DNA of 51,828 nt from Paraburkholderia franconis (lineage in GTDB: Bacteria > Pseudomonadota > Gammaproteobacteria > Burkholderiales > Burkholderiaceae), in contig NZ_WHNP01000055.1 in assembly GCF_009362735.1 (NCBI RefSeq), forward strand, positions 1-51,828, given 5' to 3'. The position numbers were made by a program, and so were the translations under genes. Of the stretch, positions 1 to 9,244 are shown in pieces; positions within the stretch are counted from its first letter, which is position 1; each line of letters opens with the position of its first letter. The notes beneath the pieces are model-generated. The model was not told the DNA's origin. It did not search any database and was given only the letters and a program-made list of their open reading frames with translations.

Positions 1-239
1 TCCCGAATGCCCTGTGCGCCTTGCCGCGCAATGCGCTTGCGCCACGTGCTGACCGTCTGCACCGATACACCGAGCTCTCGCGCAATCACGGTATTCGAGT
101 GTCCCTCATGTGCCCACAACGCAATCCGAGCCCGCATCACATCCCGCTGCGGGGCCGTCTTCTGTGCGATCAGCGACAGGAGTTTCTTTTTTTCTTTCTT
201 CGTCAGCTTCACTGACGTTGCATGACGGCCTCGGCTCAT
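1..239 (-). mobile_element. IS630-family transposase, N-terminal part (runs off window)
   Basis: The minus strand is open from an ATG at 239 to the window edge, giving about 79 residues starting MSRGRHATSVKLTKKEKKKL. A basic start is followed by a helix-turn-helix (GHSNTVIARELGVSVQTVSTWRKR), the arrangement of the DNA-binding end of IS630/Tc1-mariner transposases. The DDE catalytic part would lie to the left of the window, so intactness cannot be judged. The start lies 55 bp from the stop of the next gene, so the element inserted just beyond the 3' end of that operon. No terminal inverted repeat could be defined with one end only. Confidence 0.8.
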
Positions 240-293
240 CCCGACATGATAACCAAGGCGTTTAATTATTCAACGTATTTAAGGGATGTCATA

Positions 294-1985
294 CTAGCAC
301 GCTTGCGCTGATGGCTCGGCGGGCTCGGCGGCGCGCTGCATGAGTTCGATAACAGGCTGCCAGTAAGCGGTTGAGTCGAATGACGCAAGCGGGACCGCCG
401 TATCGAAGGTGAAGGTCAATGCTTTTTCATCGTCCGTCAGTGGATCGGCGCTTGCAAGTTGCAGCGTGAGCGTCGACACATCGGCGTCGGATGCATCACG
501 TGGGCCCCGATTGCGCGCCTCGATGCGTTCGATGAGCACGGACGGCTCGGCGTGAAAGTCGAGAATTAGAACAGGAACGCGAAGGCGCTCCGCAAGCGCG
601 ACAAACGCGCTGCGGTGGATGCACATGATGAATGTCGCGTCGACGATCGCGCTGTTCCCGTGCCGAAGCACATCGGATGCGAGTCGAAGCAGATGGTCGT
701 ATATCGCATCGCGCGCCATGTGCGTGTAGTGCTCGACGCCAAGGCGGTCATTCGATGCACGCAGTGAGATCAACCGCTTGCGTTCGATGTCGCTCGACAG
801 ATGCACGGCGCTGCTCAGTTCAGCCAACGCGCGGCTCGCGACCGATTTGCCCGAGCCCGAATAGCCGTGACAGAGCAACAAGACAGGACCAGGCCGCCGT
901 ATTTCCGCGCAGGCGACCTCGATGTAGCGCTGCGTATCGAGCGCGGCATTGGCGGCTCTGCGGGCAGATGCATTCCTGCCCTTCAGGTGCGCGACCCATG
1001 CGCGCACCAGCGCGCGATATACGACGTACAACGGCATCGGCGCAAGCGCGGAATAGTCGCCGGATACTTCGAGCCAGCCATTCAGCAGCCGGTTTGCCAG
1101 ACGCGCTCCGGCACGCGCGCGCAGATCCATGACGAGAAACGCGACGTCATTTGCGACGTCGATCCAGCGCAGCGCATCGTCGAAATCGATGCAATCGAAC
1201 ATCGCGATCCGACTGTGCCAGCGCACCACGTTATCGAGGTGCAGATCGCCATGACAACCGCGCACGAAGCCATCTACGCGGCGTCGATCGAGAGCGGACG
1301 CGTGCTTGTCGAGTTGTTGCGCGCACCATGCGGCGATCTCATGTAGCGCCGGATGACTGACGTTTGCCAGCAGCGATGCGTTGACGGCTTCCACCTGCGC
1401 GCGAAGCAGCGCAGCGCTGCCATATCGGGACACAGGCACGTTGCGCGGCGCATGCCGATGATAGTCGGCGAGCCGTTGAGCCGCGTCGTCGATATCGCGC
1501 GGCGTGAGCGCTGAGTGCTTTGCCAGAGTCGAAAAGAGTGTGGCCTCGTCGAAGCGGCGCATCTTCACCGCATGTTCGATTGCGGCACCGCTTGCGCCGA
1601 ATTGCAAGCGTCCAGCGTGGCGCGCGATGGGCAGCACGCCCAGATACAGGGCGCGCGCGAGTGGCCTGTTCAGCCGCACCTGCGCTTCACAGCAGCGCCG
1701 TCGCGTCTCGGCCGCCGTGAAGTCCGCGAAGCCGGGAGCGACGGGCTTGATGATCTTGTACGCGAAGCGCCCTGCGAGATACACAACGGAGATATGCGTT
1801 TCGATCCTGACGATCCTGCCCGCCGGATGACGATACATGCGAGGCCTTTGCATCGCGGCATCGAGCCCGCGCACGCTGCGCTGCGCGGCCCGGATACGGT
1901 TTGCCGCGTGTTGCGCACCGCGATGCGCGGCATCAGCACGGCGGTGGCGGGATATAGGCTCCTTGCGCCCTCGTCGGCGCGTCAT
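294..1985 (-). CDS. Bifunctional aminoglycoside-phosphotransferase-like kinase / P-loop ATPase
   Basis: 563 residues with two joined domains. The N-terminal half resembles APH/choline-kinase folds: the catalytic loop HGDLHLDN is at residues 245-252, followed by an FDCIDFDD metal-binding segment. The C-terminal half is a small AAA/zeta-toxin-like kinase with Walker A GYSGSGKS at 374-381. This fusion is a known conserved family of unproven substrate, often found among stress genes; antibiotic resistance should not be assumed. Its ATG overlaps the stop of the upstream PHB-depolymerase gene (ATGA), implying translational coupling. The first ~50 residues are Arg-rich and unlike the family, so the true start may be an internal Met near residue 45 or 50. 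Confidence 0.85.
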   Translation of the reverse strand: MTRRRGRKEPISRHRRADAAHRGAQHAANRIRAAQRSVRGLDAAMQRPRMYRHPAGRIVRIETHISVVYLAGRFAYKIIKPVAPGFADFTAAETRRRCCEAQVRLNRPLARALYLGVLPIARHAGRLQFGASGAAIEHAVKMRRFDEATLFSTLAKHSALTPRDIDDAAQRLADYHRHAPRNVPVSRYGSAALLRAQVEAVNASLLANVSHPALHEIAAWCAQQLDKHASALDRRRVDGFVRGCHGDLHLDNVVRWHSRIAMFDCIDFDDALRWIDVANDVAFLVMDLRARAGARLANRLLNGWLEVSGDYSALAPMPLYVVYRALVRAWVAHLKGRNASARRAANAALDTQRYIEVACAEIRRPGPVLLLCHGYSGSGKSVASRALAELSSAVHLSSDIERKRLISLRASNDRLGVEHYTHMARDAIYDHLLRLASDVLRHGNSAIVDATFIMCIHRSAFVALAERLRVPVLILDFHAEPSVLIERIEARNRGPRDASDADVSTLTLQLASADPLTDDEKALTFTFDTAVPLASFDSTAYWQPVIELMQRAAEPAEPSAQAC

Positions 1986-3277
1986 GCCTGTCTCCGGTTA
2001 GCGGGTCTTGTCTCGCGTCGCCTGTGCGGGATTGCGGACACGGCGTTTTCGATATCGCGCCAGAAGTCGCGCAGGCCGGGATGCACGACGTCGCGCCAGC
2101 GCTCGCCCGTAAAGAGGTCGTAGTGGTTGCAGTGCGCAACGGTGATCTTCCCGCCTGCCTGCGCTCGCGACGTGTTGCACAGTTCGTGCGCGCAATGGGT
2201 TTGGCCTTGGCCCGTGATGTCGTCGTCGTCGCCTTCTACCGTGCATAGGGGCGTATCGCGAAGTGCGTCCGTCATCACGTGCCGTCCCGCGACCGACCAT
2301 GTCCGGCGCGGCATCAGATGTTCATGAAACACGACGCGAATAATGTCGAGGAAATAGCATTCCGCCATATCGAGCACGGCGGCGTACTCGTTCAGCGAAC
2401 GCAGCGCTTGCAGCGCGCCGGGCATGTCGCCTGCGAGCCAGCTCGCCCAGTAGCGGCCTTCGAGGCGTAGATGCCGTTCCGGGTGCGCGGCGTTGATGGC
2501 CGCCTGCTGGACGAAGCCCGGATACACGTGCCGTCCGGCTCCGCGATATGGCGCGGGCACGGCGTCGATCGCGTTGGTGCGAAACCAGTCGAGCGTGTGC
2601 GAACGGGCGAAGCGGTCGATGAGCGTCGGATGCAGACGCGTATCGATCGGCCCTCCCAGCAGCGCGACGCTGGCGAATGGCGCGTCCTGCGAACTCGCGA
2701 GCAAGGCGGCCGCCGCGAGCGCCGGCACGGTCGCCTGGCAGACGGCCATCACGTGTACGGGCGTTCCGTGCGCGCGAGCGGTGCGCATGAAGCGTTCGAG
2801 CGCGAGCACGTAATCGTCGAGCGGCAGAGGGCCGGCTTCGGGGGGCACGTCGCGGGCGTCGGCCCAGTCGGTGATATAGACGTCGCGGTGTTCGAGCAAC
2901 GTTTCGATCGTTTCCCGCATCATCACCGCGTGATGGCCGGCAAGCGGCGAGCACAGCATGACGGGCCATTTTCCGGCCGGCTCCGGCGCGATGCGGTTGC
3001 GCGTGAATTTGCGCAGCGTGCCGACGGGCAGCGTGTCGACGACGGATTCATCGATGGGAATCCGGCATCCGTTGCCCGTGACGGCATCGATCGCGAACGG
3101 CGGCGCCTGCTCGAACGCACACGTGGATCTGAGCAGCCAGTGTCGGAACGCACTCGCCGCTTCGCCGGGCACGACCCAGGGCGCTTGCGCAGCAGGCGGA
3201 CACGCGGATTCTTCCGGCAGCCTTTCGGCCATCGCCCGGGTCAGGCGTCGTTGTGCGTCGATGAGGGCATACCACAT
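1982..3277 (-). CDS. phaZ: Intracellular polyhydroxyalkanoate (PHB) depolymerase
   Basis: 431 residues starting MWYALIDAQRRLTRAMAERL, the usual opening of intracellular PhaZ. Cys180 sits in a lipase-box-like VMAVCQ motif, matching the Cys nucleophile of the Ralstonia-type i-PHB depolymerases. The C-terminal KITVAHCNHYDLFTGERWRD block and the EGDDDDITGQGQT segment are also family features. It would mobilise stored polyhydroxybutyrate to hydroxybutyrate in the cytoplasm. The frame is open 55 codons further upstream, but that part is Arg-rich and unlike the family, so I use the internal ATG. It lies 142 bp after a polysaccharide deacetylase and overlaps the kinase/ATPase fusion by 4 bp, probably one operon. 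Confidence 0.82.
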   Translation of the reverse strand: MWYALIDAQRRLTRAMAERLPEESACPPAAQAPWVVPGEAASAFRHWLLRSTCAFEQAPPFAIDAVTGNGCRIPIDESVVDTLPVGTLRKFTRNRIAPEPAGKWPVMLCSPLAGHHAVMMRETIETLLEHRDVYITDWADARDVPPEAGPLPLDDYVLALERFMRTARAHGTPVHVMAVCQATVPALAAAALLASSQDAPFASVALLGGPIDTRLHPTLIDRFARSHTLDWFRTNAIDAVPAPYRGAGRHVYPGFVQQAAINAAHPERHLRLEGRYWASWLAGDMPGALQALRSLNEYAAVLDMAECYFLDIIRVVFHEHLMPRRTWSVAGRHVMTDALRDTPLCTVEGDDDDITGQGQTHCAHELCNTSRAQAGGKITVAHCNHYDLFTGERWRDVVHPGLRDFWRDIENAVSAIPHRRRETRPANRRQA

Positions 3278-3419
3278 GATCGGCTCTGTGCGTCCGTCGA
3301 TAGCGCAGGTAGCGTTGCATACGGCGAAAGCCTGAGCATACATCGCGTGCGGCGTCCGGACGAGCGCGATGCCGCGACTGTTGCGCGCGCGCTTGCGTGC
3401 CCATAAGCGGCGCGCGCTG

Positions 3420-4382
3420 TCATGAGCGTGCGCGCGGCGCATGGACAGATGGCGTGTCGGGCTCGCCGAGCAGACGGCCGAGGATGCGCGGCGTCACATC
3501 GTCGACCATCGGGAACCGGGGCAAAGCCAGCAACGTCGAAGACTTTTCGACGCGACGAGCGTTCAGCGTGAACCCGGCGACATAGCCGAGCTCGCTCGCA
3601 ATACGCATGACGTCGACGTCGCAAATGCCGAATGGCCAGGCGAGCATGTCGGTATGCGTGCCGAGTTCGGCTTCGATCTGTTCGCGCGAATCTTGCAGTC
3701 GTGCTGTCGCGAAACGCTCGAACGCAGCAGACGATTGGCGGCTGCGTTCGACGGCGAAGCCCGGATGCCAGCCGGTGTGCGACTGCACATCGAACAGAGC
3801 CGTCGCGCGCATCGCACGCAATTGCTCCCAGGTCAACGCACACGACGCCTTCGAGATCGCGGACGGATAGACGAACAGCGTGACGGGCAACTGCTCACGC
3901 TGTGCAATCGGCAACAGCTGTTCATAGACGGATTGCTCGGCATCGTCGACGGTCAGCGCAACGGCTTTCGGCGGTAACGGCGCGCGCGGCTCGCGCAGCC
4001 ACGCGACGATCTGGCGTAGCGGCACGATCTCGTAGCCGCGCTCTCGCAGGAAGCGCAGATGCGCGCGGAACGTGGCGACGCGAACGGCCGTCGAATCGTC
4101 GTCCGTGTCGGAAAAGCGGTGGTAGACAAGAATCGCGACAAGCGAGACGGCGTCGTGCGAACCCGGCGCCGCGAAGGGCATCGGAGCGGCGAGCAGTGTC
4201 GCAATCGCCAGCAGGCATGCGAGCAGCAACAGCCAGGCGGCGTCGGAATGCGCTGCTGCGCCGCATGAAAGCGACCACCGAAGGGGACCGGCTGTGCTCG
4301 CGCAAACTGCCGCGTCGGGCCGTTGCGCCGCGATCGGCAACTGCCGTGCATCCGGCTGAAATGCGAACTTACTGCGTGACAT
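3420..4382 (-). CDS. Polysaccharide deacetylase (NodB-type) family protein
   Basis: 320 residues. A hydrophobic stretch (AAWLLLLACLLAIATLLAAP, about residues 48-67) suggests a signal anchor with the enzyme outside the cytoplasm. The NodB fold is marked by VAILVYHRF, ALTVDDAEQSVYEQLLPIA (the metal-binding TxDD motif, here VDDAEQ rather than the commoner FDDG), DVQSHTGWHP with the histidine pair motif, and DMLAWPFGICD. The substrate may be cell-wall or exopolysaccharide amino sugar; the sequence does not say which. The start is chosen because GGAGG lies 7 bp upstream of this ATG. It is the first gene of a minus-strand run and is divergent from the BON protein across an FNR-type box. Confidence 0.8.
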   Translation of the reverse strand: MSRSKFAFQPDARQLPIAAQRPDAAVCASTAGPLRWSLSCGAAAHSDAAWLLLLACLLAIATLLAAPMPFAAPGSHDAVSLVAILVYHRFSDTDDDSTAVRVATFRAHLRFLRERGYEIVPLRQIVAWLREPRAPLPPKAVALTVDDAEQSVYEQLLPIAQREQLPVTLFVYPSAISKASCALTWEQLRAMRATALFDVQSHTGWHPGFAVERSRQSSAAFERFATARLQDSREQIEAELGTHTDMLAWPFGICDVDVMRIASELGYVAGFTLNARRVEKSSTLLALPRFPMVDDVTPRILGRLLGEPDTPSVHAPRARS

Positions 4383-4476
4383 GGCAGACCTCCGCGTGGT
4401 TCGACGGATGGCGCTCATTTCGCGCAACCGTAGTGGACTGTGTCTGGTCATTTAAGCGTGGGCGCTGGACGTCGGC

Positions 4477-4490
4477 TTGATCTGAGTCAA
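4477..4490. promoter_or_regulatory. FNR/ANR-type box
   Basis: TTGATCTGAGTCAA matches TTGAT-N4-ATCAA with one mismatch. It lies between the divergent deacetylase (ATG at 4382) and the BON gene (ATG at 4622) and could serve either. Its centre is about 101 bp from the deacetylase ATG and 138 bp from the BON ATG. Confidence 0.55.
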
Positions 4491-4621
4491 CGGGGCCGGG
4501 ACGGGTGCAGCGGGCAGGCGAAGCGCCAGTGCGGATCGCAAGTCGTTGATCGACATCAAGCGCCGAGCCGCGCCATCGACGATGCTGAGACTGTCATGCG
4601 TTTGCAGAAATGGAGACCGCA

Positions 4622-5269
4622 ATGAAACAGGATGAAGCACTGCGGCGGGAGATCGAACAATCGTTGCATTCGGATGCGGCGATCGATGCGGGACAAATCC
4701 GCGTGCACGTTCACGGCGGCGTGGTGACGCTCACGGGAACGGTGCCCAATGCGTTGCAGAAACAGATTGTCGAACAGACGCTGCGCGGTATCGTGGACTG
4801 TCGCGCGCTCGTCATCGAACTGTCGCTGCCGCCCGCAAGCGGCCATGTCAGATCCGATGAGATGCTCGCCGCGCGCATCGTCGCGACGCTGTCGAAAGTG
4901 ATGCATCTGTCCGCCGACCGCGTGCGCGTCGAGACCGAGCGCGGTTGCGTGACGCTCACGGGCTGGGTCGATACGGAAAAGCAGCGGCACGCGATCGACA
5001 TGCTGGTCGGACGGATGGAAGGCGTCGTCGGCGTGAGCAACCGGCTCGCCGTTTGCGAGCCGCCCGCCGCCGATGTCGCCGTGCGGATCGCGCAGACGCT
5101 CAGCGAGCGTCTGCAGCGGGAAATCGAAAGCATATCCGTCGATACGCACGACGGCGTCGTGACGCTCTCCGGCACCGTCGGTTCGCTCGACGAGAAGCGC
5201 GCAGCGTGCCTCGCGGCGTCGCAGGTGCAGGGCGTGCGGCGGGTCGTCGACCAGCTGGGCGTGGCGTGA
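4622..5269 (+). CDS. Triple BON-domain protein (OsmY-like)
   Basis: 215 residues made almost entirely of three BON domains, at about residues 5-72, 78-146 and 150-215. Each carries the pattern V.V..G.VTLTG.V........(A), for example VHVHGGVVTLTGTV, VETERGCVTLTGWV and VDTHDGVVTLSGTV. BON domains bind lipids or help envelope stability under stress; OsmY is periplasmic. No signal peptide is visible, so this copy may be cytoplasmic. The start is fixed by GGAGA 5 bp before the ATG; an earlier in-frame ATG at 4610 has no such site. It follows an FNR-type box, fitting a low-oxygen stress role. Confidence 0.85.
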   Translation: MKQDEALRREIEQSLHSDAAIDAGQIRVHVHGGVVTLTGTVPNALQKQIVEQTLRGIVDCRALVIELSLPPASGHVRSDEMLAARIVATLSKVMHLSADRVRVETERGCVTLTGWVDTEKQRHAIDMLVGRMEGVVGVSNRLAVCEPPAADVAVRIAQTLSERLQREIESISVDTHDGVVTLSGTVGSLDEKRAACLAASQVQGVRRVVDQLGVA

Positions 5270-5544
5270 GTGAGTTGCCCGGCGCGGCGGTGTTGTGATC
5301 GCGGCCGCTCGCGGTTCACAGTTGGCAGTTGGCAGCGGTGGCGCCTCGCGGGTCGTGGCGAGGCGCATGCATCAGTCCAGCAAGCCGCCGATGAACGGCG
5401 TGCCGGTTCGCTGCTGACCAACGCAGGTCGAGGCGCACGTGGCATCGATCCGGCGCCGCAAGCCCGGCGCTGATGTCACAACGTCGGCGCCTGTAGTCGC
5501 GCAATTTGCCGACATGCCCTTCCCCTTGTTCCCGAGAGCTCACG

Positions 5545-7560
5545 ATGCCCATCCAGCGTCCTTCGCGCGATGTCCGCAAACCTGCTCGCTGGTCCGATCT
5601 GGCGAGTGTCGCGCTCACGGTGTTCGTCGCGCTGCTCATTGCGGTGCAGGTCCTCACGATGCAACGCGTGACCACGGAAGTTGCCTACAGCGATTTCCAG
5701 CAACTCGTTGCCGCGAGGCAGGTGGACGACCTCGAAGTGACGCCGACGCGGATCAGCGGCACGCTCAAGATGCCGGGCGCGGCCTCGTTGTTGCCCGCAT
5801 CGGACGCGGCCGCCGTGAAGGCAAGTGGCGAGCCCTGGCGGTTCACGACGGTTCGCGTCGCCGATGACGGGCCCGCGCAGAGACTTTCCGCCGCGGGTAT
5901 ACGCTACACGGGCGGCGCCGACAGCGCATGGCCGGGCGTGCTGCTTTCGTGGGCCGTTCCGCTGGTGGCGCTGTTCTTCGTGTGGAACCTGTTGTGGCGG
6001 CGCTCGGGCGGCGTGCAGGAATACACGAAGATCGGCCGCGGTCATTCGCGCATCCTCGTGCAGGACGAAACGGGCATCACCTTCGACGACATCGCCGGCA
6101 TCGACGAAGCCAAAGCCGAACTCCGGCAGATCGTCGCCTTTCTGCGCGATGCCGAACGTTATCGCAGGCTCGGCGGCAAGATACCAAAGGGCGTGCTGAT
6201 CGTCGGCGCGCCCGGCACCGGGAAGACGCTGCTCGCGAAAGCCGTTGCCGGCGAGGCGGGCGTGCCGTTCTATTCCGTCAGCGGCGCGGCGTTCGTCGAG
6301 ATGTTCGTCGGCGTCGGCGCGGCCCGCGTGCGCGATCTGTTCGAACAGGCGCAGGCGGAAGCGCCGTGCATCGTCTTCATCGACGAACTCGATGCGCTCG
6401 GCAAGGTGCGCGGCGCGGGTCTGACGTCGGGCAACGACGAGCGCGAGCAGACGCTCAATCAGCTGCTCATCGAGATGGATGGTTTCAGATCGAACTCCGG
6501 CGTCATCATCATGGCTGCGACGAACCGGCCGGAGACGCTCGATCCGGCGCTGTTGCGTCCCGGCCGCTTCGACCGGCATATCTCGATCGACCGGCCCGAT
6601 CTGAACGGCAGGCGTCAGATTCTCGCCGTGCACACACGTACCGTGAAGCTGGCAGCCGGCGTCGATCTGAATGAACTGGCGTCGCGCACGCCGGGATTCG
6701 TCGGCGCGGACCTCGCCAACGTCGTCAACGAGGCCGCGTTGCACGCTGCCGAAGCGGACAAGCAGGCTGTCGACATGGCGGACTTCGACGAGGCGATCGA
6801 CCGCGCGATGGCGGGCATGGAACGCAAGAGCCGCGTGATGAACGCGCAGGAAAAGATCACGATCGCGTATCACGAGGCGGGGCATGCGCTTGTCGCGAAC
6901 AGCCGCGAGCACTGCGACCCGGTGAAGAAAGTGTCGATCATTCCGCGCGGCGTGGCGGCGCTCGGCTACACGCAGCAGGTGCCCACCGAGGACCGCTACG
7001 TGCTGCGTCAGAGCGAACTGCTCGACAGGCTCGACGTGCTGCTCGGCGGGCGGGTCGCGGAGGAGCTCATGTTCGGCGACGTATCGACGGGCGCGGAGAA
7101 CGATCTCGAACGCGCGACCGCGATGGCCCGCCACATGGTGACGCGATATGGGATGAGCGAGCGCACGGGGCTCGCGACGGTCGGCGAATCCGCCGATCGG
7201 ATCGTCTTGCCGGGATTCGAACGCTGGCGCGGCGCTTCCTGCAGCGACGACACCGCGCGGCTCGTCGACGAGGAAATTCGCCGGATGCTCGACGATGCGC
7301 ACGCGCGCGTCGGGGCGACGCTCTCCAGCCAGCGCGCCGCGCTGGAGCGGATCGCGAAGCTGCTGCTCGAGCGCGAAGTGCTCGATCATGCGCTGTTGCA
7401 GGCGGCGATCGACGGCGCTGCGTTGTCCGCTCAGGCCAGGCCTGCGGGACCGGCCGTCGAGACGGAGGCGCAGGCCGCGCAGGTTCCGCTTCCCGCTCTG
7501 CAAGAGAGCCACGACGAAGACAACGAAGCCGGACGCGACAAGGAATCCTGTTCGGGTTGA
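5545..7560 (+). CDS. ftsH: ATP-dependent zinc metalloprotease FtsH (accessory copy)
   Basis: 671 residues. Two membrane segments at about 19-39 and 129-151 flank a periplasmic region; then the AAA domain with Walker A GAPGTGKT (221-228), pore loop FVEMFVGVGA (250-259), Walker B IVFIDELD (276-283) and the SRH stretch TNRPETLDPALLRPGRFDR; then the zinc protease motif HEAGH (443-447). All catalytic residues are present. It degrades misfolded membrane and short-lived cytoplasmic proteins. The surroundings differ from the housekeeping ftsH locus (no rrmJ or folP), so this is probably a second, stress-linked copy. The C-terminal tail is Ala/Glu-rich. The ATG at 5545 is preferred over an in-frame one at 5506 because it is close to GAGAG and gives a normal N-terminus. 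Confidence 0.9.
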   Translation: MPIQRPSRDVRKPARWSDLASVALTVFVALLIAVQVLTMQRVTTEVAYSDFQQLVAARQVDDLEVTPTRISGTLKMPGAASLLPASDAAAVKASGEPWRFTTVRVADDGPAQRLSAAGIRYTGGADSAWPGVLLSWAVPLVALFFVWNLLWRRSGGVQEYTKIGRGHSRILVQDETGITFDDIAGIDEAKAELRQIVAFLRDAERYRRLGGKIPKGVLIVGAPGTGKTLLAKAVAGEAGVPFYSVSGAAFVEMFVGVGAARVRDLFEQAQAEAPCIVFIDELDALGKVRGAGLTSGNDEREQTLNQLLIEMDGFRSNSGVIIMAATNRPETLDPALLRPGRFDRHISIDRPDLNGRRQILAVHTRTVKLAAGVDLNELASRTPGFVGADLANVVNEAALHAAEADKQAVDMADFDEAIDRAMAGMERKSRVMNAQEKITIAYHEAGHALVANSREHCDPVKKVSIIPRGVAALGYTQQVPTEDRYVLRQSELLDRLDVLLGGRVAEELMFGDVSTGAENDLERATAMARHMVTRYGMSERTGLATVGESADRIVLPGFERWRGASCSDDTARLVDEEIRRMLDDAHARVGATLSSQRAALERIAKLLLEREVLDHALLQAAIDGAALSAQARPAGPAVETEAQAAQVPLPALQESHDEDNEAGRDKESCSG

Positions 7561-7622
7561 AGCCGCGCGAACGTCAGATGCGCAATACAGCGCGCGCTTG
7601 AGCTCGGGCCAGTCGAATCACT

Positions 7623-8270
7623 TCAGTCGACGGGACCGCGATCCAGCTTGCCCGACCAGTAGGCGATCAGTCCGACCGCGCCCGCCATGCCGCCCAGATG
7701 CGCAAAATGCGCGACACCCGAGGCTTCGCGCGAGACGCCGAGCACCAGTTCGAGCATGGCGTAGCCAGTGGCAAAGAGCCATGCGGGCATCGGAATGGGC
7801 GGGAACAACAGCACGACACGGCGCCTCGGGAACATCATCGCGTAGGCGATGAGCACGCCGAATACGCCGGCCGACGCGCCGATAGTCGGATAGACGTCGC
7901 CCGTCATCGACAGCGTGGTCAGCATTTGCACGATGCCTCCGCACGCGACGCTGGTCACATAAAGCGCGAGCATTTTCCGGCCGCCGAGCACGCGCTCCAC
8001 CTCGTTGCCGAACATGAACAGGCCCAGCATGTTGAACGCGAGATGCGTCACGCTGGCGTGCAGCGCGCTATACGTCAGCAGTTGCCAGGCATGAAAAGCG
8101 GGCACGCCGCTGCCCGCCGCGCGCAGTGGCCATAGCGCGAAGACGTCGATCAGCGAGTTCGGATTGAGCGCCTCCACGGCGAACGCGAGCACGTTCAGTG
8201 CGATCAGCAGAAGAGTCATGAATGGCGGCGACCGTGGCGGGCAAGGAGAAGGCGCATTTTGGCTACACAT
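7623..8270 (-). CDS. Rhomboid-family intramembrane serine protease
   Basis: 215 residues, mostly hydrophobic, with about six membrane segments. The catalytic serine is in GASAG (Ser133) and the partner histidine in HFAHLGG (His191); THLAFNMLGLFMFG carries the conserved oxyanion-side residues. It cleaves substrates within the inner membrane; the substrate is unknown. The start is uncertain: the ATG at 8270 lacks a ribosome site, and an internal ATG at 8219 (MTLLLIALNVLAF) also gives a normal rhomboid N-terminus. It is convergent with ftsH and divergent from the CBS protein across an FNR-type box. Confidence 0.85.
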   Translation of the reverse strand: MCSQNAPSPCPPRSPPFMTLLLIALNVLAFAVEALNPNSLIDVFALWPLRAAGSGVPAFHAWQLLTYSALHASVTHLAFNMLGLFMFGNEVERVLGGRKMLALYVTSVACGGIVQMLTTLSMTGDVYPTIGASAGVFGVLIAYAMMFPRRRVVLLFPPIPMPAWLFATGYAMLELVLGVSREASGVAHFAHLGGMAGAVGLIAYWSGKLDRGPVD

Positions 8271-8299
8271 TCAGGTTACTGCCCGCAAGTCGCTGCCCG

Positions 8300-8313
8300 T
8301 TGATCTGCATCAG
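8300..8313. promoter_or_regulatory. FNR/ANR-type box
   Basis: TTGATCTGCATCAG differs from TTGAT-N4-ATCAA at the last base only. It is between the divergent rhomboid and CBS genes. A class II arrangement (centre at -41.5) would place a plus-strand transcript start near 8348, 75 bp before the CBS ATG, or a minus-strand start near 8265, which would favour the shorter rhomboid start at 8219. Confidence 0.6.
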
Positions 8314-8422
8314 CCCTGCAGGGTCGCTGCAGACGGAAGCTTGAATCAGATCGGATCGGCCGGCTCTGTATTCATGCAGCCGGAACCGCACATTCAGTCG
8401 CGTCTGTTTTCAGGAGAAAACC

Positions 8423-9112
8423 ATGCGAGCCATCGACGTGATGACCCCATCTGTGATTTGCGCACAACCTGACATGACTGTTCAGGAAGCGGCGAAGCTT
8501 CTCGTGGAGAACAGGATAAGCGGCATGCCCGTCGTCGACGAAAGCGGCGCTCTCGTTGGCATCGTCAGCGAGGGGGACCTGTTGCGGCGTGTCGAAACAT
8601 CGACGCAGACGAGAAACCCCCGGTGGCTGGAATTCCTTTCGTCCACGCGCGAGCTGGCGACGATCTTCGTGAAAGAGCATGGGCGCCTCGTGGGCGACGT
8701 CATGACGCCCGAGGTGATGACCGTCGATGAGCAGACATCGCTGATCGATATCGCCGACATGATCGAAAGGCGCAGCATCAAGCGCGTGCCGGTTATGCGC
8801 GACGGCAAGCTGGTCGGCATCGTGAGCCGCTCCAATCTGATCCGTGCGCTCGCAAGCGTGCCGCCGCCGGTCCACGACGATGCGCCCGTCAGCGATAGAG
8901 AAATCGCCGAGGCGATCGTCGCCGCTTTGCACGGCAAGCGGTGGGCGTTGCCGAAGGAGAATGTGATCGTCGTCGATGGCGTCGCGCATCTGTGGGGAAT
9001 GATCCAGTCCGACGAAGAAGAGAAAGCGTTGTGCATTGCCGCCAGCGAAGTGAAGGGCGTGAAGCACGTGCAGGCGCATCTCGCGTTTCCCACTGTCATG
9101 CCGCTGATGTGA
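8423..9112 (+). CDS. CBS-pair and BON-domain protein
   Basis: 229 residues. CBS 1 (about 1-60: MRAIDVMTPSVICAQPDMTV, then GIVSEGDLLRR) and CBS 2 (about 93-147: VGDVMTPEVMTVDEQTSLID, then GIVSRSNLIRAL) are followed by a BON domain (about 155-222). CBS pairs bind adenine nucleotides and act as energy sensors; the partner is unknown. CBS-BON proteins are common in proteobacterial stress clusters. The sequence CAGGAGAAAACC just before the ATG supports the start. It follows an FNR-type box and lies 132 bp upstream of the PfkB-type kinase, so both may be transcribed together. Confidence 0.88.
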   Translation: MRAIDVMTPSVICAQPDMTVQEAAKLLVENRISGMPVVDESGALVGIVSEGDLLRRVETSTQTRNPRWLEFLSSTRELATIFVKEHGRLVGDVMTPEVMTVDEQTSLIDIADMIERRSIKRVPVMRDGKLVGIVSRSNLIRALASVPPPVHDDAPVSDREIAEAIVAALHGKRWALPKENVIVVDGVAHLWGMIQSDEEEKALCIAASEVKGVKHVQAHLAFPTVMPLM

Positions 9113-9244
9113 GCGTTGATGTAGGCGCTCATATAGATGCTCATGCGAGCGCTTGCCGGCGATGAGAAATCGAAACGACGCATGCATCGAGAGCGTGCTT
9201 CGCATCGAACGCATCGAGCCGGCTGAGATGTAAAGGAAATAGTG

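Noticed and set aside
5476..7512. Minus-strand 678-residue open frame antisense to ftsH
   Set aside because: Pure codon-bias shadow of ftsH; no recognisable motif.
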